Part shown: one piece after another, positions 18,701-23,295 of the stretch
Layout of the letters: each line of letters begins with the position of its first letter
Position numbering within the stretch: the stretch's first letter is position 1
Assembly (NCBI GenBank): GCA_000727475.1
Contig: KL647301.1
Coordinates: forward strand, 2,988,138-3,052,137
Length of the DNA stretch: 64,000 nucleotides
Reading direction: 5' to 3'
Source: Sarcocystis neurona
Taxonomy: Eukaryota > Apicomplexa > Conoidasida > Eucoccidiorida > Sarcocystidae
Position numbers and translations under genes: made by a program
The notes under the pieces: model-generated
The model's input: the letters and a program-made list of their open reading frames with translations, nothing else
What the model was told of the DNA's origin: nothing
Databases searched by the model: none

Positions 18701-20879
18701 TTGTGGAGGTGAACTCGTTGGTAAGGCAGACGCTGCCGCTGCTGCTCCTTTAGGTGAAAGAAACTTCTATCTCTCAAGGTGTCGACGCCGGGCTGAGCAC
18801 TGTCGGCGCTGCCGCCGCAAGGATCTCTGCTGCCCCTCTGCTGCTGCTGCTGCTCAGCTGCTGCTAAGCGTGTGCAGCAGTCGGAAGTCCTCGTGCAGCA
18901 ACTGTCGCCCGGGCAACAGCAACAGTAGGGGAAATAGCAGCGGGCAGCTGCAAGGTAGATACAACACATACACCGCGCAGACTGCAGCAGCAGCAGGAGA
19001 GAGAGTAGAAAGTCTTGAAGGAACTTTCTCTTTTTCGTCTGCTTCCGAACCCAAAGAGGGAGCAGCGGCCACTTCACATCTTGATGTCTCCTACACTCTG
19101 CTGGCAGTTGTATTGCTGCTTTTGTCGAGAGATGCTGCTTATTTTCTAGGTGCTGTACAAAAGCAAGCCTCTGTAGTACTTTCCCATGCAGTCGCAGCAG
19201 CTGGAGGGAAACACGGAGCAGCAGGACACGGGTCAACAGCAGCAATTGTAGGAGCAGCAGCAGAAGAAGGACGAGAAGAGGAAGAGACAGCAGGGGATGC
19301 AGCGTCAGCAGTACGGAACACGTGCGTTTCTCTTTGGCTCTTGTTTACCACTACCTTAAAGCTTGTAACCACCTGGCAGCAGCAGCAGCAACGGCTTCAG
19401 CAGCAGCAGCGTGGGAGTAGCAGCTGCGACTTTCCAGGCTCTTTTCCTGCAGCGCAGCCGCCGAGGGCGCCTGCTGCTGCTGCAGACAACAGCAATAACA
19501 ACTTCGGTGGATGGGGGAACAGCAGCGGTGGCTACACTAGCAGGGGTAGAGGAAGCAACAGCAGCAGCTGCAGCAACAACAGCGGTGACATTAACACCAC
19601 CAGCACGAGCAGCCGACACTTCGCCGTTTGCAATGTTGCTTCTTCGCAAGCTGCTGCAGCAGTAGACACTACTGCAAAGGATAGCCATCCGACGGGTGGG
19701 CAGCGACAGCAACGTGAAGACGGCAAGGAGGAGGAGGAGCAGGATCAGCGTGGAGATGGGAAGAGAGCCCAGCAACGACTGCTGTTGCCTGCGCTACTGC
19801 TGCTGGTCGATACTGCTGCTAGGAACGACAAGAAGTTACTTCCTTCCAGGAGCCGAAGTGGCTCCTTTAGCGGCGCTGAGCTGTTGGAGCTGCCCCATGC
19901 GGTTGTCGTTGCTGCACCGCCTCCTGCTGCTGCTGGTGCTGCTTCTCTTCCTCCCGCTGCTCAGGCGGCTTCAGGAAACGCAGCAGCTGCTCGCTGCAGC
20001 AGCAATTCATGGCCTGCGAAGCGCCGGCGAGTGCAGCAGTTTGTTCTCACTTGGTGGGCTGCTGCAAACAGCGACGAGGAGCAGGGGATGGCGCATGTAG
20101 CCGCAGCAGAAGCAGCTACAGCAGCAGCACCAGCTTCAGCGGCAGCAGCAGTACCCATTGATCACGCAGGAGCCCCCCCAAGAAGCAACGACACGTCCCA
20201 GTTCTCCGAAGTTCAGCAGGAGCAGCAACAGGACTCTTATCTGCTTCACGAACAGCAGGAGCAGGAGCAGCGGCAGCAGCAGGGGAAGGAGCAGGAGGGA
20301 AGAACTCCCACGGGAGAATCCGCTGAAGAAGGAGCAGCAGCAGAAGAAAGAGCACCACGTCGGCAAGGCAGAGACGCGACAGCAGCGGCCAGAGAAGGGA
20401 CGGAAAGCGAGACACGAGAAGAAGAAGCAGCAGCAAGCGCGGAAGCAGAAGAGGGAGAGATGGCAGCAAGGGCCGCTGTTGACGAATTAGAATTGTTGTG
20501 GGTCGTGCTGGCGCATGCCCTCGACTGGCTAGCGGTGGTGCAGCAGGAGCTGCAGCAGCACCTCTCTTCTTGTCCAACAGATGGGCAGCAGCAGGAGGTG
20601 AGGAAGCCGCTGCTCCGCCAGGCACGCGTGCTGCTGCTGCTTCTTCTTCTTTGTGTCGAAATATTGGTGGGCTTCACAAGATTCAGAGAAGTCCACCGCC
20701 TTCTGCACTCCAGAAAAAGGCACGCATATGATGTGTACGTACTCTGGGTGGACCGGAAGGAGGCGGCACCTTCAGAACTTCACAACTGTGCAGGTAGCTG
20801 CTACAGAGGCAGACAGCTGCTATCGTTTCTGTTTCTCCGCTGGTCGATGCAGAGAAGTAGTAAACGCATGCAAACTTGA
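714..20879 (+). CDS. Giant homopolymer-rich protein, uninterrupted 6721-codon frame
   Basis: One frame stays open for 20166 bases from an ATG at 714 to a TGA at 20879, while the other five frames break into pieces of at most about 360 codons. The product is a mosaic. Leu-rich, probably helical segments recur, for example around residues 380-470, 1650-1720, 2240-2310 and 5080-5130. They are separated by long runs of Ala, Ser, Gln, Gly and Glu written by CAG/CTG repeats. The helical pieces recall HEAT/armadillo-type scaffolds, but that is inference; I see no kinase, ATPase, protease or zinc-finger motif and do not recognise the family. No signal peptide is evident at this start, and an upstream exon cannot be excluded. 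The frame may be spliced near its end: CAG|GTAGCT at 20791-20796 is a strong phase-1 donor, so the last 28 codons may be intronic. If so, the protein continues at 21697. The single long exon contrasts with the many small exons of the other genes in the window. Coding status is likely; function is unknown. Confidence 0.8.
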   Translation: MSLVEGCALSFRSENFSWTRKGATRDKCGRFVVFACAQAGLLARLDRCRLLQQLLFSSRAAFAASRFSFCLSDTPSSTCSPASCPPDAAAAAGLVAVASPAASDRPASYPSSSSAAAAVASRAPASPAAAAAPARPSAAAAAATYFELLAAEESCISPLLLSTPPSLLSLTFLRAPLPSTTTSNTPHSDAGSSGHSSAAAGPPAALVSSAAVPAVGRAALVLPAADFASSVEDSTAAPATGGAVPIACPPRLTPSGAELPASGSSSPCGARLAAATEAATTAAKMATAVAGAALGETEVGWGDSTLASMGHALAVWLFLPAADLGESLCSSSSSVGFCSYSLSSSFSGASPLPSRSTLPSRQQQQQHADLAALLLRLGVDKETFGAALYKAFDASLLLLACLCASYCRLDCLLLLLQQPPPVGSTLCMHAQQLLLSIPLLLHPVHYAHLLPLLLTCLLPFEAGAPHTQGRSSRISSSSGRSDGSSWESSCNDSARNSSSNSTALGGAGECAGEAGKGTRAAPSAAGAATTAGGTAPDKARVAVPAELETAEQTGTLSRAALDIAACLAEGKPTATPEDTEDPRAAQHLLNLLLYRLYRIIRTTGLLRSVALPLLQCLLLLLGGEKLPAFIRRSNKRSRRLAAARALQAAAALSAATAARDKGAAAAEALVCGRRSRRSAGGRGAQPGSSNASLPLLDRQEQEEVEAQQQPGQQYHQEKWQQQQNGDMKGGWVVDRLIETQDAAGDAGDAACDPTNHIAGGAAGAASGLVADTPESPTVAAAAEASASVALLAAAVLRVGTELPKNHQQQQRVKKEQRQQQPRKQAVAAPQAISVKQGRAVGDASAALSEDDWSAAQKSQTAAATSTTATACSTAAAAPAATAGATAATEEAPVRAAAANASGEARTAAATAATGGGAAAAAAWRVPAPSTALLQVAHTEVRRLYALYVALREYVLLEEEETASTTTAALEVSRNDAAKLLQRLPSRKLPQQEQRCEARQEVRQQQHPTEDVRQTQQQKPQQTSVRTLLQQQQLQGFFSFLLLPEPQRVATLVGLQAYPQLEQQQAEQQPQQEMNEKHQQQRLVLLDRTEFPFAAEAAAEVVRRLRRCVVEPQLLYDDHFFFHICTSTNRRSTRSRSTSRNRRRSSSNTSLTAGKPSFQPRLSCPFGETSCSYRRLSPQACSPGHTGSRLSGSSNSDSSNSGGSNRDSGSSNGDSNSNGSINRDRSNKNSSSRGSSNEDNNNSGSKDYDDSKRISFHVFVSLVDNFCKSPAPQLVLDLCLETLPAVTAAVRSSERRKRTAAGKVSEEVAAERRAGREETGGAARDTRAAARAPHGVAATLSSRSTLVADAAGAATAAAKKEARNSASVEEVVGQQCRAQPGCYEKGGSTFNLLVVAETVRQSSLLLQPPSTRLLQQQTAVGELALCAVYHRTGLVPAAALLPLVDAIYAALPQTFEEAAQTGAEGLEPELPAAQEDGDVQTAAAAARLQRDTVSGSPLPSTAALLPPAARSAGRAVFGAAAVAATQCLTHAVSKQRMRQRVLAGGADMLEQHLDVVELLTAAARRRREATHSSALRSSAATTAASGARASPITLAQRETAQSSSKERTFLGPGHVPAAEEQQQEQQLPRVTFAQLEAGCLSPRAAELLLPSLLRLLFFDCSSDPPRATAAAASAAVDGKLSPFASSRSSPPPGSRSSNETTAVTALAETFLKRAVYVHRRACAALSVEDFFSILLRVAATELLPTLPPHTSFAADRAPSFFSFAGLLVREPAAAPPSAAPSSCCSPTSAAMQLLLPLLQQRVMWLEVAQPTVNGLQQAGSVADIIQVGSLLLSAARVSLAAAPSVEHPTCEHARQLLLLILDLLACCSGNSNSSSSLSNNCSTIHQGSSACSSSSGRDVADAATAVAGRSLERARQQQHVGLKHVEQQRWRQQEGDEWKDGAGGGRVRGGAAAPACSAATRATEHQQTLLRQLRRKVRDELRVLAFLWVLRRLCASLPAAAAEDEDLQPGEQQQFLPLALLSERMRSGAAAAGELEPLATAAASAAAAAAAAAASAVVGVAKGGAASLGAGAASTLRILRATAAARDETSSAAAVAAADTAARYSQQQHHQHLRHLREQQQEQREQQRDVPPLLLMEQQQQQVVEKHQQQERQQQSENVLGQPANSRGGKLPQFSAAEKQRGFGIAALGASLSTFVTSAAAAVGGDRLMSNSSSSSPFVLSSPAAGSPLALLVESPLQLRVSAAAAPEGLALVLRQLLREQPAAAEAAAELQQLMQLARLTEAAKWIVLEERVWAFLRRRQRREAVVVLFNLLVMQQQQQPRRQRQQRQDERRRGLRGREILQEEEEDGPALQRGFPGGAAAKPESPGSSGQATTDIDNRNSSSRDRRRDRRRGDWCEELLLECDEESDNEESDFLLSLRDGYHDAAAADIAAGCPREGSVAAPAEVPPADAAAGVDAAAAEDSPGMPAIAAGAQTHEPQEPVFVGTELHGTEHLQQQRLPQHRRQTDEDQQRAILQEAGPSLSLLVLQVSQEQRQRLSPNLRAALLALAVRRCAAAHLPLLLAAFYDVQLAHRAAATTLHASSVGDYTSAAAGVRRSYGVTPASARGDSAAAAHGKEEARFAGEAAVGAWTAARTTAERAAFTARGGATAAPAAEAGVKEATAGVCAGGAAAEGERRGTTAAAGRPAAAAMTHDADEEIAWFPETSAGWFSEGVCDMREVSVSDAADVWREDQGDSADDVAPPAGASAYWHGVASSSSSSSGRSSSEDRGSSSGRWVDASLPVARGTELFRTARMQMKLSTGQLFEREEVFPSTSSPSSSVFAFSSSGSATASVLPFPFSSSSSASYAYRSFSSASSAPGAAGTAAATDGSQGALRNTHQQQQSRSAVESGLAAAGSVVAAAGGELMGGLQQLLLPGAAEAAAEAAVAAAAAPASLMFSAVEAAEGVVRLARKECGKRIAGITVTAAGARRAEAKEATAAAGGTEGEARGAGGRGAGEPVQVEEAEPVRDRTATAARGEAGTEKEFQEATSDAPGTSREPAAEEEATALSNLPAAAAAESRAAAAAAADDRNAAAAWGATRGGGGAAVGDKTSAKDEKAPGEDTEATAVDLTEAAAAKRYDRRQSAAAGTRPTTTPFEDIAASGSVRSRAAEAARDPRASGAAAAAGAVHAGDAASEEAAAAAVQVLQAVDCEPLIVEDLVESSTHGQTLLPFLLFWPSLPPPVPAFSFPAGVHRSNSVLQHEQGSSSWDAVLLLLPPSSRCWQQLQHQVRQQQRSKYSPGWQNSSFASLYRGRKTAPSAAEAAPPETATAEIAAAEAAAAEAAAAEAAAAEAAAVEAEGVDSVRLFLDRLLQVDMEAAFLIATLVAPYSCSRAGASAIRAAAAATDVAAAHAVVGSGVGLKGAAERTLVNRRSDCETGKLQQHWCQLPVQQQQRQASIDTLMSGQRGEEEALLLLRRCLSRAVCVPLLPAARAAAARSSSSSPRSSGRLWMNGLAAGRCAAATLSHLLLLLHPRLLLLLFPGVPRRGQQLEEQQDQGSVTKHRQCEGENQQRGVGEQLQQGAKATLLHSLFLVCRFLAAAEEMQHKARQMGVYSFDTAVTCPAAVAAEGASRSAATAAPPLLLRLLACEDAKWSRRQQLLLLCRRNPQLLDSAANLLNAATPLQVSLRLLPSRTHNSLLDRDAAAAAAAVDNAARAAARAAAANSARTPQGGAAGATSGVFIPVDASGAAAPRSHVEVAAAGAAIPPCSAGVADKAASADPCAARAMGDPIDGSAVEDGGSILLDAAAASAAEERACPASSSQRQAAAEDPAAAAVPAAGSSSCRSSSGGGWGSKRTREATAAEDRHFFADAAPPTEEDRKTSDAAAAAPGARTARLLYKTCGSEEGRPAAAADSAQRQGPLYLSSRIPALAASPAAYGGGEGGSRGTFFPQPAAADERDGGSSSSSSDAKSSSSSFSGGAGRDGEVYPLQKPKRCTSGLPAAGSSAAVLSSASRETEESLAMRVEAFQQLLLSLDQPTATFVAELHAQLPLLLGYRAAAFSSGSPAGCEGGRTAAFAARREGGAAVVSARAGAAAAAAAAAVGPAGRAALLVLRVLAKACRSSRTGVAASPPPTLLDGLLVGFENGSGGSSSCSSTEVWEDECNSGTKRASSSSRTKGNKKEGAEKSPSVDVRECLEVILRRGSSASGSSPGGSSAAADAAENWEWRIAQQLAEQLRPPVAAAAREQMRWRQQQQRRRRETAEKVLLARQLFTCAVRAAGVTAAEALEQLLLSTPHAVAAAAATTDDTSAAGDGWAAATDRHAAAVASQRGHAAAAARAQAERIVKETGLGLSATDEALQQLLQLLPELDISSLALPSRTQQQRQRHTMQPDAMLLQQDRWREMRAGEEEEQWQWQQQRPWEEGPSHYYEQLQQFRCLDKEQKLREEQLSSGQQQRETQHQQQRGDADPFCAAVLAALQQQQMLPLLGVLRSLRQSPLLHARCPSEVVAAEALLLFCSTPPPQPQQQLLLQETQSPHQEDEQLCLWLTPFLGDDGEEEEEEGEGLKESCGGGVRAAAATGAEGEDDGRASRSGIMHAAAKEEQEEDYAYSFVSLLLTVVGSARWPQLLQQIEAAAGASQYRDSNLTASAAPPLQKCLPLSSSSAQHRQLLLQVLQCMRVLLQRGQRLQDQQQQQQPFECTQPQHRVFQPSEQQNPRVKQPPQPEVEEAAACDQGGGDKRLALPWVEQRQAVLLLQSAWRSVFCCTGCDIVAPDAAAIFPAQQQVSLSCTSVLLYAHEEQYKRFRCRFWAALCFILTLPAEGTDSSSSSNFGSSRNSGSSSTFGSSSNSGSSSTGDVAARSRDAITEDTRHRSTRWNSSPSPVVVSASRCKRLQRRLLRLGRAALKGKGFAAVATSTQGHGIFCTIEDSRADAAAEAEATAAEAEATGAEAETAAGAAGVPELGQGSVAALPKQKQQQQAQQERLRQQQPQRGQQEQELRGCIQSEAGCVLGWFLARGCTQWLEQLLQQLLQSGRRRGRCCSDVVAASGEHEQQESQKVLQQRAEQQQKSGRRQQVQKQEEEELQQSQYIHKADVDVRRAVWGSLAAAADAPVLLAHAGYHLQQLLQRVFEAADAAEEPGLLLAATGTLCEWLEGTSLLLLHACIQHKDNSERGTVFSSFLRPSSCATAAAGQRYEGSAAADAAAHAEAASSPPFSPCAAAVGRAYERLYQVFLAPPLQQSQPPTSAASQQQLHQQHLHTPWQQKQQKTLWQSTAQEQQERREQDEAREGGEARGEKIFPAAVLLFLLTVCSCLLLHASLLQWRMQTLLSPASERPAAYPGSSKTTKEAMDADSGTRGCGDARSGDSYKTRSTPNSSKRSFFCTWSLCSRRWSNEAGMLVIRLHELQAWLETCCTRALLLQLQKKPVVNPLVLPPASGAGNSAAVLWRAAGRASLALCERPAQVNATHEFHAAKEKTCLSTAVFPSALRGVLTAAGRDLAAAAGLVIRVPVSAVSTEVARSPCSAPSAAAAGGRAAAGCDRGAAAAGDAWGGGGAAPEEALVTAGAAAAAEEGAPADADGSGPLAAERTEDTAAAHGRMTFPGAALQRQQHHAEELLLSLVFLVNSGKASRRQQLLPCGDFVSAEDAATDDTAAWGGAAPSAAAAPGATAAWSGWNAAPDAAAAVARPQADGPTRAAREQEEAGAAEAAGDTARGIAAGTPGPTEVAAETLRVGRAARQLAAPDRQAEAAGGQSSAPGAWDVGDGGMRDIWRPPCCWSREEDEAATATAAAVFSSGSQTKCNFPAVKSRMTAMATRSADRRSLSSAEKVAQVHAIVCSSCGACTAGERCASSYVTAALPVSTRSFCVTEHLLLHVQQTAASTAEALLLKLLFPLCDAEHCCGAVGSSKGRSNNSSKSSISSDRVDTRRNESSNTSRRNGHSRGHRDSSNESILLGLMSVSFKTRRHALLQLSHRAVGALLSPSLPSSTSATPQAVAAANAAAAADVARTAVVEAACGGELVGKADAAAAAPLGERNFYLSRCRRRAEHCRRCRRKDLCCPSAAAAAQLLLSVCSSRKSSCSNCRPGNSNSRGNSSGQLQGRYNTYTAQTAAAAGERVESLEGTFSFSSASEPKEGAAATSHLDVSYTLLAVVLLLLSRDAAYFLGAVQKQASVVLSHAVAAAGGKHGAAGHGSTAAIVGAAAEEGREEEETAGDAASAVRNTCVSLWLLFTTTLKLVTTWQQQQQRLQQQQRGSSSCDFPGSFPAAQPPRAPAAAADNSNNNFGGWGNSSGGYTSRGRGSNSSSCSNNSGDINTTSTSSRHFAVCNVASSQAAAAVDTTAKDSHPTGGQRQQREDGKEEEEQDQRGDGKRAQQRLLLPALLLLVDTAARNDKKLLPSRSRSGSFSGAELLELPHAVVVAAPPPAAAGAASLPPAAQAASGNAAAARCSSNSWPAKRRRVQQFVLTWWAAANSDEEQGMAHVAAAEAATAAAPASAAAAVPIDHAGAPPRSNDTSQFSEVQQEQQQDSYLLHEQQEQEQRQQQGKEQEGRTPTGESAEEGAAAEERAPRRQGRDATAAAREGTESETREEEAAASAEAEEGEMAARAAVDELELLWVVLAHALDWLAVVQQELQQHLSSCPTDGQQQEVRKPLLRQARVLLLLLLLCVEILVGFTRFREVHRLLHSRKRHAYDVYVLWVDRKEAAPSELHNCAGSCYRGRQLLSFLFLRWSMQRSSKRMQT
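10644..10727 (+). repeat. In-frame GCAGCAGCAGAA minisatellite encoding Ala/Glu repeats
   Basis: Inside the giant frame, roughly 15-base units of GCA codons punctuated by GAA repeat about six times and encode (Ala4-Glu)n. All units are multiples of three, so copy-number change would leave the reading frame intact. Charged-helix character is likely for this stretch. Confidence 0.75.
15141..15214 (+). repeat. Four-copy 18-base minisatellite in the giant gene
   Basis: Units of the form TTCGGGAGCAGCAGC or TTCCGGGAGCAGCAG alternate four times and encode a Phe/Asn-Gly-Ser-Ser pattern. The period of 18 bases preserves frame. Low divergence between copies suggests recent expansion. Confidence 0.75.
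15454..15520 (+). repeat. Three-copy 21-base minisatellite in the giant gene
   Basis: The core GCAGAGGCCGAAGCGACA recurs three times with few changes and encodes an Ala-Glu-Ala-Glu-Ala-Thr pattern. The period is a multiple of three, so the repeat is frame-neutral, as expected for a tract tolerated in coding sequence. Confidence 0.7.
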
Positions 20880-21696
20880 TGTGTGGCCACATCTCCTTTC
20901 CTCTCCATGTATACGTATACATATGTGTAGGTACGCGTGCGTAGATTGTCTCTGTCACTTCCGGGTACGGTGTAGCATCTTCGTATGTTTGGTGCATATG
21001 GTTGTGTATACACGTGTACGTTAAATTCGTCTTTTCTCGCTACAGAGATACTCGTGCAAGTGCGTGTATTATGTAGGGTGCATCTCTCTCTCTCCATATA
21101 TATATATATATGTATCTCTGAGCAGTTTTCTAGACGTCATACACATACATGTACGCACACATACATATATATATACATGTATATACATATATATTCATAT
21201 AAACACTCTTGTACATATATATATATAGAGAGAGAGAGACATACACACACACATACACACATAAATATGTATATATATACGTATATATTATATATATATA
21301 CATACATATATATATGTAGACATACATATTTACGCACATACATATATATATATATATATAGTCCTGTGGCATTACCTTCTTGTGCACACGCACGTGGCAC
21401 GTGTATGGGTGTGTAGTTTCTTATTGAGGGATTCATCTGTCAGTACAAACTTCCATCCGACAAGTCTTTTCCTTGCAAACTCGTGTGTTGACGCGTTGTT
21501 GCATACACTTTGTCGACGCCCCCCTTTCTTTCTGCATGCGTGGCGGTGCAGCAGCGGGTGGAGAGGAGGGGAAGAGATGAGCGCGACGAAGTGGGGCACG
21601 TAGAGGGAGACGCAGGCTCCGGAACAGACGCTGGGGCAGACGCTGCTGCTGAGTCGCTGTCTTCACGCGGAGCGTTTTCCGCGTTTTTTTCGGCAG
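20880..21696 (+). other. Probable intron 1 or 3' flank of the giant gene, TA/CA microsatellites
   Basis: This stretch is dominated by composite microsatellites: a CT run then TA run near 21081-21113, and TA/CA runs from about 21160 to 21362. Under the spliced model the intron runs from 20794 to 21696. Its acceptor sits at the end of a pyrimidine tract with seven consecutive T (21684-21690) followed by CGGCAG. Some sequence just upstream of the acceptor (21551-21696) is also open and coding-like, so an earlier acceptor at 21550 remains possible. Confidence 0.5.
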
Positions 21697-22717
21697 CAGC
21701 AGCAGCAGTGATGTCGCCGCGTCCTTGTGAACGCTACGAGGAACGCGGGCAGTGCCTCCGGGCAGGAGAAGAAAACAAAACTGTCGGTGTTGCTGCTTCA
21801 GAAGGAGAAGGAGACGAAGACAAAGAAAAGTACCGCAGAAGAGCTGATTTCTCTTCTCTATGTTCGCAAGAGGACGTGGGCGAGGTGCTGCTGCCCCTGC
21901 CGCATGCAGGCAGGTCCAGCTGGCGTTGCTGCTCCCCTGCTGCAGCCTGGCTCCTCCGCATTGCCGCGCTCCCCGAGGAGGAGCTGGTTATCAGTTTCCT
22001 CCACACAGAGAGAGAAGAAGCGACGGGAGGAAAGCGAGTTGCAACAGCAGCCGCACAACGGTGGGCGGCAGCGGCAGCAGCACCCCGAGGCGTTTCTGCA
22101 GCAGCACGGGTTGAGGAGAGAGGCGCGGGAAGTGGACGCCAAGGAGCAGCAGCAGCGACAGAAGGAAGCAGAGGAGTGCACAGAGGACTTGCGGCAAACG
22201 AAGAAGAAGCAGGGCATGCAGAAGCAGCGACACTCATGCGGGACACAGTGCTCCCAAGGGAAGCAGCAGCAACGGACGACAGCGACGATCTTCATCCCGT
22301 CGAGCTGTCTCCTTCGTACCCAACTTTCCTTTTGGCGTCTCTGTGTAGTTTTCTCAGTGAGACGAGCCCGGCACTACAGACGGCGAGACAGCGGCAGTGG
22401 CTGCAACACCGACCTCAGCTGCTGCAGCAGGAGAGAGGAGAAGGATGTCCTCGTGAGAGAGATCGGCAGCAGAGGGGGGAAGGATCGAGAGCTGCCGCAG
22501 CCGCAGGCTGGTTCTCGCTCTTTATGGACAGGAGCGGCAGTGGGAACAGCAGGAATGGCGATAGCGACGCAGCAGCTGCTGCTGCAGGAGAAGCAGGGAA
22601 CTCTCGTCCAGAAGGGGACTGGACTGGCAGCAGCGTTGCCTCGGGAAGGGGCCCTACTACTCGCGAATGGGAGATACCTGGACTGCCAGCAGGCGCCTTT
22701 GGTGCGGCTATACAGCG
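21697..22717 (+). CDS. Probable second exon of the giant gene (CAG-rich)
   Basis: This open frame carries the same kind of sequence as the giant gene: Ala runs from GCA codons and Leu-Gln pairs from CTGCTGCAGCAG, interleaved with hydrophobic segments such as SYPTFLLASLCSFLSE. It enters in phase 1, matching the donor at 20793/20794 (G + CA = Ala). It leaves in phase 2 at CAGCG|GTGAGG, a near-consensus donor two bases before the in-frame TGA at 22719. A second frame (21727-22785) is also open but turns the CTG tract into Cys residues, which the giant gene avoids, so I prefer this one. Alternatively it is a separate short gene starting at the ATG at 21711. The family is not recognised. Confidence 0.5.
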
Positions 22718-22871
22718 GTGAGGAAAACTGGGTCGCTCTTGCCAAGGGACCCTTCTTCTCTCTAATTCAGTTTGGTAATCCTTGATATCGTCTTTCGCCT
22801 CCTTTCTCTCTTCTGCTTTCTCTTGTTCTTCGTCTTCGTCTTCCTCTTGGCTTCTCCCCGACGCACGGTAG

Positions 22872-23295
22872 CCTGCTGGCCCCTGCTGCGGTCGTGCTCT
22901 GGAGACACGCAGCTCCACACAGAAGCTCTCCGTTCTATTCCCTCTTCTCGACTGTCCTGGCTGAAGCTCCTAGTTCGTATATGTAGCTATATGGACGTAC
23001 GCATCTGTAGACTTTTGTGAATAGATATCTACGTTTGCAACCGCACTCTTGTATAGGTAGTTGTGTGTGTGTGTGTAGATTTTCATTTGTACACGTAGTC
23101 ATACTACAAACTGAAACAGGGGTAGGCGGTGATTTACATGCGAGTCCCCGTGGGCTCACAGTGTAGGAGCTTCTAACGTGTCAATTCAACTTGACTTGCA
23201 GCAGGTTTGCCGCGGCAATACATCTCTCGGTGATGTCGGACCGCTGCTGCGCCGCGTCTGCGTGGGCAGGCAGTGTCGAACTGTTGAAAACCTAG
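22872..23295 (+). CDS. Candidate terminal exons of the giant gene (22872-22976 and 23202-23295)
   Basis: A strong pyrimidine tract (about 22796-22860) ends at GGTAG, so an exon probably starts at 22872. Entering in phase 2 keeps the frame open to a donor TTC|GTATAT at 22976. The next acceptor, preceded by a branch-like CTAAC at 23173, gives an exon from 23202 to a TAG at 23293-23295. This path preserves phase through both introns and reads helical sequence such as SPFYSLFSTVLAEAP. A rival reading uses another frame in both exons and ends at a TAG at 23350-23352; it is also open, and I cannot choose with certainty. Transcript data would settle it. Confidence 0.35.

Noticed and set aside
21727..22785. 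352-codon + frame overlapping the proposed second exon of the giant gene
   Set aside because: It reads the CTG tract as Cys and is Arg-rich, unlike the giant gene. The overlapping frame fits codon character and splice phase better. It stays as a fallback.
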